This document shows positions 38,435 through 47,215 of a stretch of 56,805 nt of DNA, piece after piece. The stretch comes from Candidatus Aminicenantota bacterium (lineage in GTDB: Bacteria; Acidobacteriota; Aminicenantia; Aminicenantales; UBA4085). The stretch spans positions 1 to 56,805 of the forward strand of contig JAPKZG010000053.1 of NCBI GenBank assembly GCA_026393895.1. Direction: 5' to 3'. The translations under genes were made by a program, and so were the position numbers. Every line of letters starts with the position of its first letter. The stretch's first letter is position 1. The notes under the pieces were generated by a model. It made no database searches, was not told the origin of the DNA, and saw nothing but the letters and a program-made list of their open reading frames with translations.

Positions 38435-39900
38435 AACCATTCCGTTCGGCCGCTGTTGCGGTCTTGATATGGACGGCCGTCGTTGCGGCCGCCCAGGACA
38501 AACCGGCCCTAAACCCGTCCGCGGCCTTGGATCCGTCCGCGGCCAAGGCCCTGGCCGGCATCCGCGGCTCCGAAGCCTACGGCTACGTCGAGCGGCTGAC
38601 CTCCCCGGAGTACGCCGGCCGTTATACCGGGCACGAAGGCTATACCGCCGCCGCCCGCTGGGCCGCGGGCTTGTTCAAGAAATGGGGGCTCAAACCCATT
38701 GACCTGAAAACCGGATACCTCCTGCCTTACTCCTCGCCTTATACGATCGTTCGATCGGCCGAAATGACGCTGATCGCCCCGGACGGCAAGACCGAAACGA
38801 AACTCGAGCCGAACGTCGATTTCCTTCCGCTGTTCTACACCGACTCGGGAAAAGCGGAGGCCGGGCTCGTGTTCGCCGGCTGGGGCATCTCGGCCCCCGA
38901 CTTGAATTACGACGACTACGCCGGTCTGGACGTGCGGGGAAAATTCATCCTCTGCTTCCGCGGCCAACCCGACCGGGCGGACCGCCGGTTCGAATATTAC
39001 GACGAGCACCGGACCCGGATGAAAACGGCCAGGGACAAAGGCGCCCTCGGGCTGATTTACATTTACCCGAAGCCCATATCCAACCCCAACGGCGATTGGC
39101 AACCGGGCTTCCTGCCGGCCATGATCAGCGAAAAAGCCGCCGACACGATCCTGAAAGAAGTCGGGAGCGGCAGCGCCGATCTTAAAAAAGCCCTGACCGC
39201 CTACCGCCGGCCGATCGGTTTCGACTTGAAATCCAAAATCCGGTACGAGGTCGTTTCGGAACACCACCCGGACGGAACCGGATACAACGTCGCCGGTTAT
39301 GTCGAGGGCTTCGACCCCGCCCTTCGCAAAGAGGTGATCGTGATCGGCGGGCATTTCGACCACGACGGCCTGCATATGGGCTTTCTCTTCCCCGGCGCGG
39401 ACGACAACGCCAGCGGCAGCGCCTCCGTGATGGAAATCGCCCAGGCCTTCGCCGAACTTCCCCGGAAACCCAAACGGTCGGTCGCCTTCGTCCTGTTCGG
39501 CGGCGAGGAAATGGGTCTCCAGGGCTCGACGTATTTCGCCGGTCATCCGCCGGCGATATTTACGAAAATCGACGCGATGTTCAATTACGACATGACCGGC
39601 GAAGGCGACGGGGCCTGGGGCGGGGTCACCGAGGAAGCGCTCCGGCAAGCCTTTCTCGCGGCCGACAAGCACGTCGGAATCCTGCGCGGCCTGGAGCTGA
39701 TGCACGGGCCGGCCGGGGTTCGCGGATCGGATTTCGCTCCGTTCATGGAGAAAGGCATCACGGCCGCCTCGTTCGGCTCCAACGGGCCCCACCTGGCATA
39801 CCATGAGGTCGGAGACACGATCTACCGGATCAACCCGTCGATCATGGCCGACATCGCCAAGGTATCGTTCCTGGCCGGACTCATCTGGGCGAATCGCTGA
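38431..39900 (+). CDS. Second secreted M28-family zinc aminopeptidase
   Basis: The 489-residue protein has a signal peptide ('FRSAAVAVLIWTAVVAAAQ') and the same plan as the gene at 35922. A PA-type insert includes 'LVFAGWGISAPDLNYDDYAG'. The zinc core has 'VIGGHFDHDGLH', 'PGADDNASGSASV', 'LFGGEEMGLQGS' and a final 'SNGPHLAYHEVGD'. All expected metal ligands are present. Shared motifs such as 'YDDYAG' and 'GTGYNV' indicate that the two M28 genes are paralogues. It overlaps the small membrane protein gene and likely acts outside the inner membrane. Confidence 0.92.
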   Translation: MKPFRSAAVAVLIWTAVVAAAQDKPALNPSAALDPSAAKALAGIRGSEAYGYVERLTSPEYAGRYTGHEGYTAAARWAAGLFKKWGLKPIDLKTGYLLPYSSPYTIVRSAEMTLIAPDGKTETKLEPNVDFLPLFYTDSGKAEAGLVFAGWGISAPDLNYDDYAGLDVRGKFILCFRGQPDRADRRFEYYDEHRTRMKTARDKGALGLIYIYPKPISNPNGDWQPGFLPAMISEKAADTILKEVGSGSADLKKALTAYRRPIGFDLKSKIRYEVVSEHHPDGTGYNVAGYVEGFDPALRKEVIVIGGHFDHDGLHMGFLFPGADDNASGSASVMEIAQAFAELPRKPKRSVAFVLFGGEEMGLQGSTYFAGHPPAIFTKIDAMFNYDMTGEGDGAWGGVTEEALRQAFLAADKHVGILRGLELMHGPAGVRGSDFAPFMEKGITAASFGSNGPHLAYHEVGDTIYRINPSIMADIAKVSFLAGLIWANR

Positions 39901-39984
39901 AGTGAAACGTCCGGCCGGTGGTTTTCGTTTTAAGGAAAGAGGGCCTTCGACCCGCATTTCCGCGGGAGGGAAAACAGGTCCGAA

Positions 39985-41352
39985 ATGAAATTCCGGCGGC
40001 GCCCGCGCTTCGAATCGAACGTGTTCCTCCCGCCGCTTTCCGGACCGGGTCCTTCCTTCCCCAAACGCGGCCATCGGAAAAAAAGGCGGGCCGGGAGGTT
40101 TTTCCGGATCGCCGCATTCGCCTCACTTCCGGTCATCCTGATCGCCGCCTTATACTTGGTTTTTCGCTCGTCCGGGCCGGCGATCGAAATCGAGCGATCC
40201 GAAGTCCCGCCGGAAAACCCGGCCCTCGCGGCCCCGGCCGGACCGGGCCCGAAAACCGTCGAAGACATCATCCTCCCGGGCGAAACGCTCTCGGAAATTC
40301 TTGAAGACCGCGGCCTTTCCCGAGCCGAAATCGAGGTCCTGGTCCGGCAGGTCAAGCCCGTCTTCAACCTGGCGAAAATCGTTTCCGGCCGGACGATGAA
40401 GATGACGTTCGACCCCTCGGGAAAACTCCGGTCGATCGATTACCCGCTGGACGAAAACCAGTACCTTCTGGTGACCCGGACGGGAGCAGGTTATCTCGCC
40501 GAAAAAAAATCATACCCTTTCGAGGTCCGGACGGCGTATGTGAGCGGGGCGATCGACGAACATCTCTACGGCGCGGTCCTGGCCCAGGGCGAGGAAGCGG
40601 GGCTGGCCATCAAAATGGAACAGATTTTCGGCTGGGACGTTGATTTTTACGCCGGGCTGCGCACGGGGGACGCTTTCCGCGTCCTCGTCGAAAAAAAATA
40701 TCTCGACGGCCGGTTCCAACGGTACGGCGACATCCTGGCCGCTGAATTCTGGAACGACGGCCGGCGGGTCGAGGCGTTCCGTTACGAATACGAGGAGGCC
40801 GGGACGAAGCGGAGCGGCTATTTCCACGCCGACGGCCGCTCGCTCCGCAAGGAATTTCTAAAATCGCCCCTCCAGAGCTATCGGATCACGTCGCGCTTCA
40901 CCTCGAGCCGGCTGCATCCGATCCGGAAGGTCTACCGGGCCCATTACGGCGTCGATTACGCCGCCCCGGTCGGAACGTCCGTCTTCGCCACGGCCGACGG
41001 AAAAGTCGAGGAGGCGGGCTGGAAGGGCGGGGCCGGCCGGATGATCCGGCTGAGCCATAAAAGCGGCTACGAGACGATTTATATGCATCTCAGCACGATC
41101 CTGGTGCGGACCGGACAGAAAGTCGAGGGAGGCCAGCGGATCGGCAAAGTCGGTTCCTCGGGCGAATCCACGGGGCCCCACCTCGACTACCGGATCAAAC
41201 GCTTCGGGACCTATCTCAATCCGCTCTCCGCGAAATTCATGCCCGTCGAACCGCTCCCGTCCAAATGGATGGCCGATTATCAAAAGCGGGCGGCCGTTCT
41301 TCAGACCGCGCTCGAAGCGCCAATAACGGCATTAAAAAGCCTCGCACGATAG
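39985..41352 (+). CDS. M23-type (LytM) cell-wall peptidase, membrane anchored, altered HxH
   Basis: The 455-residue protein has a basic N-terminus and one transmembrane helix ('IAAFASLPVILIAALYLVF', ~50-68). A LysM-like/OapA-like region with 'ILPGETLSEILEDRGLSRAE' follows, then an M23 domain. H320 and D324 in 'HYGVDYAAPVGTSV' and 'YMHLSTIL' are standard. The last motif is 'GPHLDYRI', so D401 replaces the second His of HxH, which is usually the third zinc ligand. The architecture matches MepM/YebA-like endopeptidases that open crosslinks for wall growth. The Asp variant occurs in some relatives as far as I recall, so activity cannot be excluded. Confidence 0.85.
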   Translation: MKFRRRPRFESNVFLPPLSGPGPSFPKRGHRKKRRAGRFFRIAAFASLPVILIAALYLVFRSSGPAIEIERSEVPPENPALAAPAGPGPKTVEDIILPGETLSEILEDRGLSRAEIEVLVRQVKPVFNLAKIVSGRTMKMTFDPSGKLRSIDYPLDENQYLLVTRTGAGYLAEKKSYPFEVRTAYVSGAIDEHLYGAVLAQGEEAGLAIKMEQIFGWDVDFYAGLRTGDAFRVLVEKKYLDGRFQRYGDILAAEFWNDGRRVEAFRYEYEEAGTKRSGYFHADGRSLRKEFLKSPLQSYRITSRFTSSRLHPIRKVYRAHYGVDYAAPVGTSVFATADGKVEEAGWKGGAGRMIRLSHKSGYETIYMHLSTILVRTGQKVEGGQRIGKVGSSGESTGPHLDYRIKRFGTYLNPLSAKFMPVEPLPSKWMADYQKRAAVLQTALEAPITALKSLAR

Positions 41353-41368
41353 CTTACTTCCGTTTCCC

Positions 41369-41397
41369 TTGTCGCCGGTTCCGTCCCGGCATACAAT
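41369..41397 (+). promoter_or_regulatory. Promoter of the Nudix gene, implying a leaderless mRNA
   Basis: TTGTCG at 41369-41374 and TACAAT at 41392-41397 are 17 bp apart. The Nudix ATG (41404) begins 6 bp after the -10 box, about where transcription should start, and there is no ribosome site. Confidence 0.5.
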
Positions 41398-41403
41398 GCC
41401 TTC

Positions 41404-41853
41404 ATGGCGCTCCAACGAACCCACCGCCGGCATCGCAACCCGTTCCCGACCGTGGACATCATCATCGAGATCCGCGACGCCCGGGGCCGGGAGGGAATCG
41501 TCCTTATCGAGCGGAAAAATCCCCCGCCGGGCTGGGCTCTGCCGGGCGGGTTCGTCGATTACGGCGAATCCCTCGAATCGGCCGCGGTCCGAGAGGCCCT
41601 GGAGGAGACCTCCCTGACCGTCCTCCTCGTCGAACAGCTGGGAACGTATTCCGACCCGGCCCGCGATCCGCGAAAGCACACGATCTCGACGGTCTTCATC
41701 GCCCGGGCCGAAGGAACGCCGGCCGCCGCCGACGACGCCCAAAACATCGGAATTTTCACCCGCCGAGAGATCGATTTCCCGCTGGCCTTCGACCATTCCC
41801 GGATATTGAAGGATTATTTCGCCCGCAAAAAGCCCGCCCGCGGCGGACGCTGA
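41404..41853 (+). CDS. Nudix hydrolase, ADP-ribose pyrophosphatase-like
   Basis: The 149-residue protein contains a full Nudix box: '[20 protein letters not shown]' continuing ETSLTV, with the metal-binding REALEE core. The upstream '[18 protein letters not shown]' and downstream '[13 protein letters not shown]' fit the ADP-ribose pyrophosphatase-like group. It would hydrolyse a nucleoside diphosphate derivative in the cytoplasm. The start lies 6 bp after a -10 box. Its stop abuts the stop of the convergent PaaK-like gene. Confidence 0.87.
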   Translation: MALQRTHRRHRNPFPTVDIIIEIRDARGREGIVLIERKNPPPGWALPGGFVDYGESLESAAVREALEETSLTVLLVEQLGTYSDPARDPRKHTISTVFIARAEGTPAAADDAQNIGIFTRREIDFPLAFDHSRILKDYFARKKPARGGR

Positions 41854-43176
41854 TTATCTGCGCGAGCCCCTGTTGACGATTTCAAAAAACGCGTGTTTTC
41901 CGTCGGCCGAGGGTTCGATCTTCGGCGTGTATTCGACGGTGTAAGCCGCACCGTAAGGCCTGATCCATTCGGCGAGCTGTTGTTCCAATTCCTCCCGCGG
42001 AAAAAGACCGGCGATTTCAAAAATGAAGGCCAGGGATTTCCCGTCCCAGACGACCCGGTGGCGGGTGATCGCCGGATACTGCCGGAAGAGGGTTCCGCCG
42101 AACGCCTGGATGGGATGGAGGCTCAACCCGTTGGGGAGTCGGATGATCTCGGAATTCCGTCCCACCACCCGGCGGAAATAAGTGAACGGAAGCCGGGCGT
42201 CCTTTTCGGGCGCACGGAGGTCGTCGATCAGATCGCCCACCCGATAGCGGATCAACGGCAGGCCCCGGGCGTCGAGATCGGTGACGAGCAGGTCCTTTAT
42301 CCCCGGGATTTTCGAATCCGCGGTTTCGACGATGACATGCGGGTCGCAGACGTAGTACCGGTCCTCGCGGACCGGCCGGGAAGCGATCCCGAAAACTTCG
42401 GCGCACCCGTATAAATCGGCGACCGGGGCCAGGGCGATTTCCATGTCCTGCTTTTCGCGAGCCCCCAGAATTTCGCCCGTCGTGAGAACGCGGACGAGGC
42501 CCTTCAAAACCAACCCCCTGCCTTGAACATGCCGGGCCAGCGCGTGGATAACGCTCGGAGGGCCCTCGATCGAGACGGGGTCGATGGCCGCGATCCGGTC
42601 CGCCAGGATTCTGATTTTTTCGGGGTCGTCCGGATACGGAGCGGAAACATGGACTTGCCGCATCAGAAAATCTTCGTCCTTGGAATTCCGCCGGTCCCAT
42701 CGTCCGCGGGTCGCCGTGTCGCCCCCGATGCGCATATGACGCCGTCCCGGATTCCAGCCGGAAAGCCCCCGGAGAAAATCGCCGGCCGCCAGGCCGGCGC
42801 TGTATCCCTCGATATCGTGGGCGAAGATGACCGGAGTCCCCGTCGTCCCGCTTGTCGAACCCGACCGCATCCTGCTCGGAGGAACGTTCGTCGCCCGCAG
42901 ATTCGCCGCCTCGAGGCGGAGCGTCTCCCGTTCCAGGACGGGAAACATCTGAAGATCGGACGTGGATTTCACCCGATCGGGAGAGATGTTCCCTTCCCGC
43001 ATGATCTTCCAATAATAGGGAACGTTGTGATAGGCGTGTCGAATCAGTCCGGCCAGACGCTCGTTTTGATAGGCCAGAATCTTCGGACGGTCCCACGTCA
43101 GGGTCGCGGCGAAAAATCTTCGGTAGGAATTGATCTTCGTCCTTTGGACGAAGTCGAGCAGGGCTATCCGCAACAT
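41854..43176 (-). CDS. PaaK/CapK-like adenylate-forming enzyme
   Basis: The 440-residue protein matches phenylacetate-CoA ligase and coenzyme F390 synthetase relatives. 'RLAGLIRHAYHNVPYYWKIM' is the typical N-terminus. 'RSGSTSGTTGTPVIFAHD' is the adenylation loop, 'YGCAEVFGIASR' the mid motif, and 'PLIRYRVGDL' the Tyr-Arg-x-Gly-Asp motif. It should activate a carboxylate as acyl-AMP. The substrate is not evident; CapK-type members occur in capsule and lipid pathways. It starts 20 bp after the M14 gene on the same strand and may be cotranscribed with the tandem M14 pair. Confidence 0.82.
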   Translation of the reverse strand: MLRIALLDFVQRTKINSYRRFFAATLTWDRPKILAYQNERLAGLIRHAYHNVPYYWKIMREGNISPDRVKSTSDLQMFPVLERETLRLEAANLRATNVPPSRMRSGSTSGTTGTPVIFAHDIEGYSAGLAAGDFLRGLSGWNPGRRHMRIGGDTATRGRWDRRNSKDEDFLMRQVHVSAPYPDDPEKIRILADRIAAIDPVSIEGPPSVIHALARHVQGRGLVLKGLVRVLTTGEILGAREKQDMEIALAPVADLYGCAEVFGIASRPVREDRYYVCDPHVIVETADSKIPGIKDLLVTDLDARGLPLIRYRVGDLIDDLRAPEKDARLPFTYFRRVVGRNSEIIRLPNGLSLHPIQAFGGTLFRQYPAITRHRVVWDGKSLAFIFEIAGLFPREELEQQLAEWIRPYGAAYTVEYTPKIEPSADGKHAFFEIVNRGSRR

Positions 43177-43196
43177 TTGCCGAACCGTCCTTCAGG

Positions 43197-44960
43197 TCAG
43201 AATTTGATTGTTTTCTCCACCGTCCCGGCGTGCCGGGACGCGTACCGAATCGTGATCTCGCCGCGTCCCTCGACCAGGAATTGGTGCTCAACGAGGCCGA
43301 ACCCGGGAACGGTCAAAAACTGGATTTCCGGCCGGTATTTTTTGTTGATCACCCGGTCGAAGTCCCGGTCGACAAGCACGCCTCCGGCCAGGACGCGGGC
43401 GTTTTTCCCGGACACCGTTAATTGATCCTGGGGGTACAACCGGTCCCGTTGGGCTTGATAGCTCATGGAGGGCATGGCCTTGTCGTTGGCCAGGCGGGTC
43501 CGGATGCGATAGAGGTCCTCCCCGACTTTTTTCACTTCGAACACGTCCAGCGTCACCTCGGGGGTGTGCTTGGCCGAAAAAACGATGGCCATGGCGTTGC
43601 GATGGACGAGGTCCGGCAACATGAACGGCGCGGACAGACGGCTGCTCATCTTGACCCAGCCGCCGATTTCGATGTCGCCGTAAACCGGGTGCTTGAACGG
43701 AGCCCAGGACTTGTAAAGCTCGCCCTGGGTCAGGTTGTCGCTGTACTTGATCCGTTCCACGTACCGGGAGAAGTCCCCGCGCAGCACTTCATCCACTTCC
43801 GCGAGAGGAGATGCTTTCTCCTTTTCATCCGGGGTTTTAAAGGACTCCGTCCCGGATTGAAACACTTCACCGCAATAGGCGTAGGCGCCGAGGAACCGGA
43901 CCATCCACTCGACGGAATCTCCGTAGGTCGTATAGAGGTCCTTCCAGCTCAGCAGATACCGGTATCCGGGCGCGATCCGTTCGGCCTGTTTGCCGATGTA
44001 ATCGTAGACGGCGACATCCTGTGGCGGATATTCGCCCAATCCTTTTCGGGCCGGCCCGCGCAGATACATGCCCCCAAAATTGTGAAACGACCAGCCCAGG
44101 CAGATGTTCGTCCTGGTCATCGTCCAGAGGGCCAGCGCCTTCAAGCCGACTCCCTGGAAGGGGTATTCCCCGGCGCCGCCTTCGACATAGGACGGGGCCC
44201 AGTCGAAACCCCATTGACGATTGGGGTCGACGTAGCCCTCGGAGTCCTCGTTGATCCGGCCGTCGCCGTCGTTGTCGAGGCCTTCCTCGCCGAGGACCGT
44301 CCACTCGCCCTTTTCCCCGGGCTTGATCCGGACCATCAGACGGGGGTCCTCCGGGTTGGTTTTGTACGGCCCGAAGGGGTCCTTGCGCCGCATCTGGGTG
44401 ATGTTGCCGTCGCCGTCCAGATCGTCGGGAAAATCCTCGTCGACGAGCCCGTCCTTGTCGTCGTCGATCGGGATACGCAGGCCCCGGCTGGAGCTCGAGT
44501 TGTTGGGGTCGGCCAGAAAATGGAAGCGCCCGTCGACGTTGACGACGGGGACGACGTAGAAGCATTTTTTATCGATAAGATCGGTGACTTCCTTGTTTTT
44601 CCCGTGACGACCCAAGAGATAATCGAGCAGATAGAGGCAGATTTCCCCGCCCTGAATCTCGTTGCCGTGTATGTTGCCGTCGACGTAGATTCCCGGCTTG
44701 GAGAGGGCCGGGCCGGTTTTGGGATTATTGAGCGTCACGGCCCAAATCGGGCGGCCTTCCTCGCTCCGGCCGACTTCTTCGATGGTCGTCAATGCGGGGT
44801 AAGCCTTGTGAAGCGCCTGCAGCGCCTCGGACACCTCGGCCATCGTGTAATAGCGGTCGAACCGCAGCGGGATCGTGATATCGGCGGCCCGGGCCGGAAC
44901 GGAGGACGCGGCGATGAGAATCAGGATCAGGAACAGGGATGCCGGCACGGCTCTTTTCAT
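43197..44960 (-). CDS. Secreted M14-family metallopeptidase with acidic Ca-type loops
   Basis: The 587-residue protein has a signal peptide ('LFLILILIAASSVPARA') and the 'TTIEEVGRSEEGRPIWAVTL' segment of M14 peptidases. H98 and E101 in 'GNIHGNEIQGGEICLY' and the His in 'SFHNFGGMYLRG' are the zinc ligands. Between them lie two Asp-rich loops ('DDDKDGLVDEDFPDDLDGDG' and 'DNDGDGRINEDSEG') that look like EF-hand-type calcium sites. GGAGG precedes the ATG, which overlaps the upstream paralogue's stop as ATGA. The C-terminal beta-rich segment may aid substrate binding. It looks catalytically competent, in contrast to its neighbour. Confidence 0.9.
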   Translation of the reverse strand: MKRAVPASLFLILILIAASSVPARAADITIPLRFDRYYTMAEVSEALQALHKAYPALTTIEEVGRSEEGRPIWAVTLNNPKTGPALSKPGIYVDGNIHGNEIQGGEICLYLLDYLLGRHGKNKEVTDLIDKKCFYVVPVVNVDGRFHFLADPNNSSSSRGLRIPIDDDKDGLVDEDFPDDLDGDGNITQMRRKDPFGPYKTNPEDPRLMVRIKPGEKGEWTVLGEEGLDNDGDGRINEDSEGYVDPNRQWGFDWAPSYVEGGAGEYPFQGVGLKALALWTMTRTNICLGWSFHNFGGMYLRGPARKGLGEYPPQDVAVYDYIGKQAERIAPGYRYLLSWKDLYTTYGDSVEWMVRFLGAYAYCGEVFQSGTESFKTPDEKEKASPLAEVDEVLRGDFSRYVERIKYSDNLTQGELYKSWAPFKHPVYGDIEIGGWVKMSSRLSAPFMLPDLVHRNAMAIVFSAKHTPEVTLDVFEVKKVGEDLYRIRTRLANDKAMPSMSYQAQRDRLYPQDQLTVSGKNARVLAGGVLVDRDFDRVINKKYRPEIQFLTVPGFGLVEHQFLVEGRGEITIRYASRHAGTVEKTIKF

Positions 44961-46975
44961 TTTCCACCTCCGAGGTCGAGGGTCTTTGAGTCCCGCCAGG
45001 CGTTGGGAGTGACGGCCTTGATTTCAATTTTCACAGGTTTGGGCGCCTGAACGATCCAGCGGACCTTTTGCCGGCCATTGCCGTCGACGGCCGGCACCGT
45101 GCTCCGCTGTTTGCCCTCGATGAATTCGACGCCCTTGCCTTCCAAAGTGACGACCACCGGGATGATCCGGTTGTTCCGGCGGCCCATGGCCGTCGGATAA
45201 GGGAAATACCCGGCATCCTCGATCCAAGCCTCAATCTCATAAAGACCGCCCCCGAGTGGGGTCGCTTTAACCGGCCCGATTTGAATCCGGGCCATCTTCG
45301 CCGCGATTTCAAAGACCCACGGAATCTGCCCTTGGAGCAGCGGCTCCATCCGGGCCGGGGGCGGAGTCGAATCGGCAAAGGGAACGGCCCCGCCGATTTC
45401 CACTTCGCCGAGCGCCGGGTGCTTGAACGGTTTCCAGTCGACAAATCCCTTCCCCTCCAGCTCCTTGTCGCTCCAGGCCAGCAGGGCTTTTTCCCTGGGG
45501 TCAGAGCCCTCCTCGGACGGAGGCTTGGGCATTTGTTTCATCATCTCGGCCATCTGCTTGGTCGTGGTCTGGCCGCCCTTGAGGGTTTCGATCACCTGCT
45601 TGGCCTTGAACTCGGCCGGCGCGCCGGAAGACTTCAAAAAGGCATCGATTTTCTCCTCGCCCAGGGCGATGAATTCGTCGTTGGTCATTTTCTCCAGTTT
45701 CTCGGGCGTAATCTCCGACTCCTTTTTTTCCTCCGGGACTTCTGGCAGGGTCCAGAAATCCAGGGCGAACGACGGCACGCCGAGTTGATAATAAGCGTAA
45801 AGTTCGAAGGACCCGTCCTTGTCGGCCGCGGGTTCCAACCGTTTTGCATCCAGCTTGTTGGTTTTGAGAAATTCCTTGTACTTGTCGGACAGTTCCTTGT
45901 AGAACTTGAGGTCTTCGGGAAGAGGGTTCACCGCCGCCCCCAGGCCCAGGAAACTGGCGATCATCGATTCGTCCACCGGCATCCCCGGCGGGACGACCGG
46001 CTTGACCAGCTCCAGAAGTTCGGCCATCGTATACGTCCGGTCCGGGTCGGCGTTGATGAATCCGGCCATATCCTTGGGAACTCGGATCTGGTTCAGATCG
46101 GCGTCGCCTCGCCGGCCGCCGCGCGGGGGGTTGAGGCAGAAATTGGACCCGCCGAAGACAATCGACAGGCCGATTTCCTTGTGTTCGTTCACGAACTTGA
46201 GAATCGCGAAGCTTTCCGCCTCGCTTCCCGGCCACGAGCCCGACCCGGGGGCAAAATAGCCGAACAGGTGGGGAAACTGAACACCGATGTTCACGCCGCC
46301 GGGAGGATCCTCGTTGTACGCGCCGTCCTTGTCGTTGTCCAGACCTTCGGAGACGAGTTTATAGATTCCTTTCTCGCCCTTGGCCCAATCCGCCCTTTTC
46401 ATAAGCCGGGGCTGGCCGGGCACCGGAACCCAAACTCCTTCCGGATCCTTGACCCTCATCGTCGTGATGAGCCCGTTTCCGTCCAGGTCCTCGGGTCCGT
46501 CTTCGTCGATCGCGTCGTCCATGTCATCGTTCCAAGGCCGGTCGTTGCCGGGATCGAGGCGAAGGGGTTTGGCAAAATATCGAAAGGCGGCGTCGGGATT
46601 GGGACAACCCAGGACATACCAGGTGAGATCCTTGCGGACCTCCAGTTTCTCGGCAAGTCGCGTGACGAGAAACAAGGCCGCTTCGCCGGCGAGTGGAACG
46701 GAGCCTTCGAAGTTGGCCCCGATGAACACCGCGGGCAGCTTTTTTTCGGTTTTCCCGACCTCGGGGCCGATTTCGAGTAGGACGACCTCCCGGCCTCCTG
46801 GGCTTTTGGCCAACTCGTGGATCTTGGCGAAGGCGGCGTTAGCCCGGGCAAAGTCCCGGAAGGCCGCGTTAAACTCGGCGGGCGTGTGGTAACGGTCGAA
46901 CGTCGTTTGGGCGCCAAGATTCGAGACGAGAATCAAAACGGCGAACAGCGGAAGGAACCGGCGGGGATGTTTCAT
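44957..46975 (-). CDS. M14-fold pseudopeptidase, paralogue of the next gene
   Basis: This starts at ATG 46975 (GAGG five bases before) and encodes 672 residues with a signal peptide ('FLPLFAVLILVSNLGAQ'). The layout matches the gene at 43197, including the 'LDGNGLITTMRVKDPEGVW' and 'DNDKDGAYNEDPPGG' acidic loops. At the zinc site 'GANFEGSVPLAGEAAL' replaces 'GNIHGNEIQGGEICLY', so the His and Glu become Glu and Val. The third His region reads 'VFGGSNFCLNPPRGG', with no His. It should therefore not bind zinc in the usual way. A Lys/Glu-rich insert (~410-500) is unique to it. Translational coupling to the intact paralogue suggests a partner or substrate-binding role, which is inference. Confidence 0.85.
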   Translation of the reverse strand: MKHPRRFLPLFAVLILVSNLGAQTTFDRYHTPAEFNAAFRDFARANAAFAKIHELAKSPGGREVVLLEIGPEVGKTEKKLPAVFIGANFEGSVPLAGEAALFLVTRLAEKLEVRKDLTWYVLGCPNPDAAFRYFAKPLRLDPGNDRPWNDDMDDAIDEDGPEDLDGNGLITTMRVKDPEGVWVPVPGQPRLMKRADWAKGEKGIYKLVSEGLDNDKDGAYNEDPPGGVNIGVQFPHLFGYFAPGSGSWPGSEAESFAILKFVNEHKEIGLSIVFGGSNFCLNPPRGGRRGDADLNQIRVPKDMAGFINADPDRTYTMAELLELVKPVVPPGMPVDESMIASFLGLGAAVNPLPEDLKFYKELSDKYKEFLKTNKLDAKRLEPAADKDGSFELYAYYQLGVPSFALDFWTLPEVPEEKKESEITPEKLEKMTNDEFIALGEEKIDAFLKSSGAPAEFKAKQVIETLKGGQTTTKQMAEMMKQMPKPPSEEGSDPREKALLAWSDKELEGKGFVDWKPFKHPALGEVEIGGAVPFADSTPPPARMEPLLQGQIPWVFEIAAKMARIQIGPVKATPLGGGLYEIEAWIEDAGYFPYPTAMGRRNNRIIPVVVTLEGKGVEFIEGKQRSTVPAVDGNGRQKVRWIVQAPKPVKIEIKAVTPNAWRDSKTLDLGGGK

Positions 46976-47129
46976 ATACACCTCTTGATCGGAATAACGA
47001 ACATCACCTTTCCCCGGCGGGAAAGGCCGAAACCAAAGAGAAAAGATTACATCTTTCCCGAACCGGACTCAAATGCTTTTTCCGGTTTCTCGGTATCCAG
47101 GCCCGACACAAGAAAATCGGAAGAAAATC

Positions 47130-47206
47130 GGAGACACAATACCCATGACCCTATTTCCGGGTGCTTTGAAAAAAAATAAAAATAGGGAATCAGGTATTGT
47201 GTCTCC
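47130..47206. repeat. Palindromic repeat element, copy 3
   Basis: This 77-bp element has arms GGAGACACAATACC that pair over 14 bases. After five unpaired positions CCCTATTT pairs with AAATAGGG. An A-rich stretch lies between the arms. Its right end is 9 bp from the murI stop codon. It shares ends with copies 1 and 2 but is the most diverged inside. Confidence 0.88.
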
Positions 47207-47215
47207 GGATTCGGC

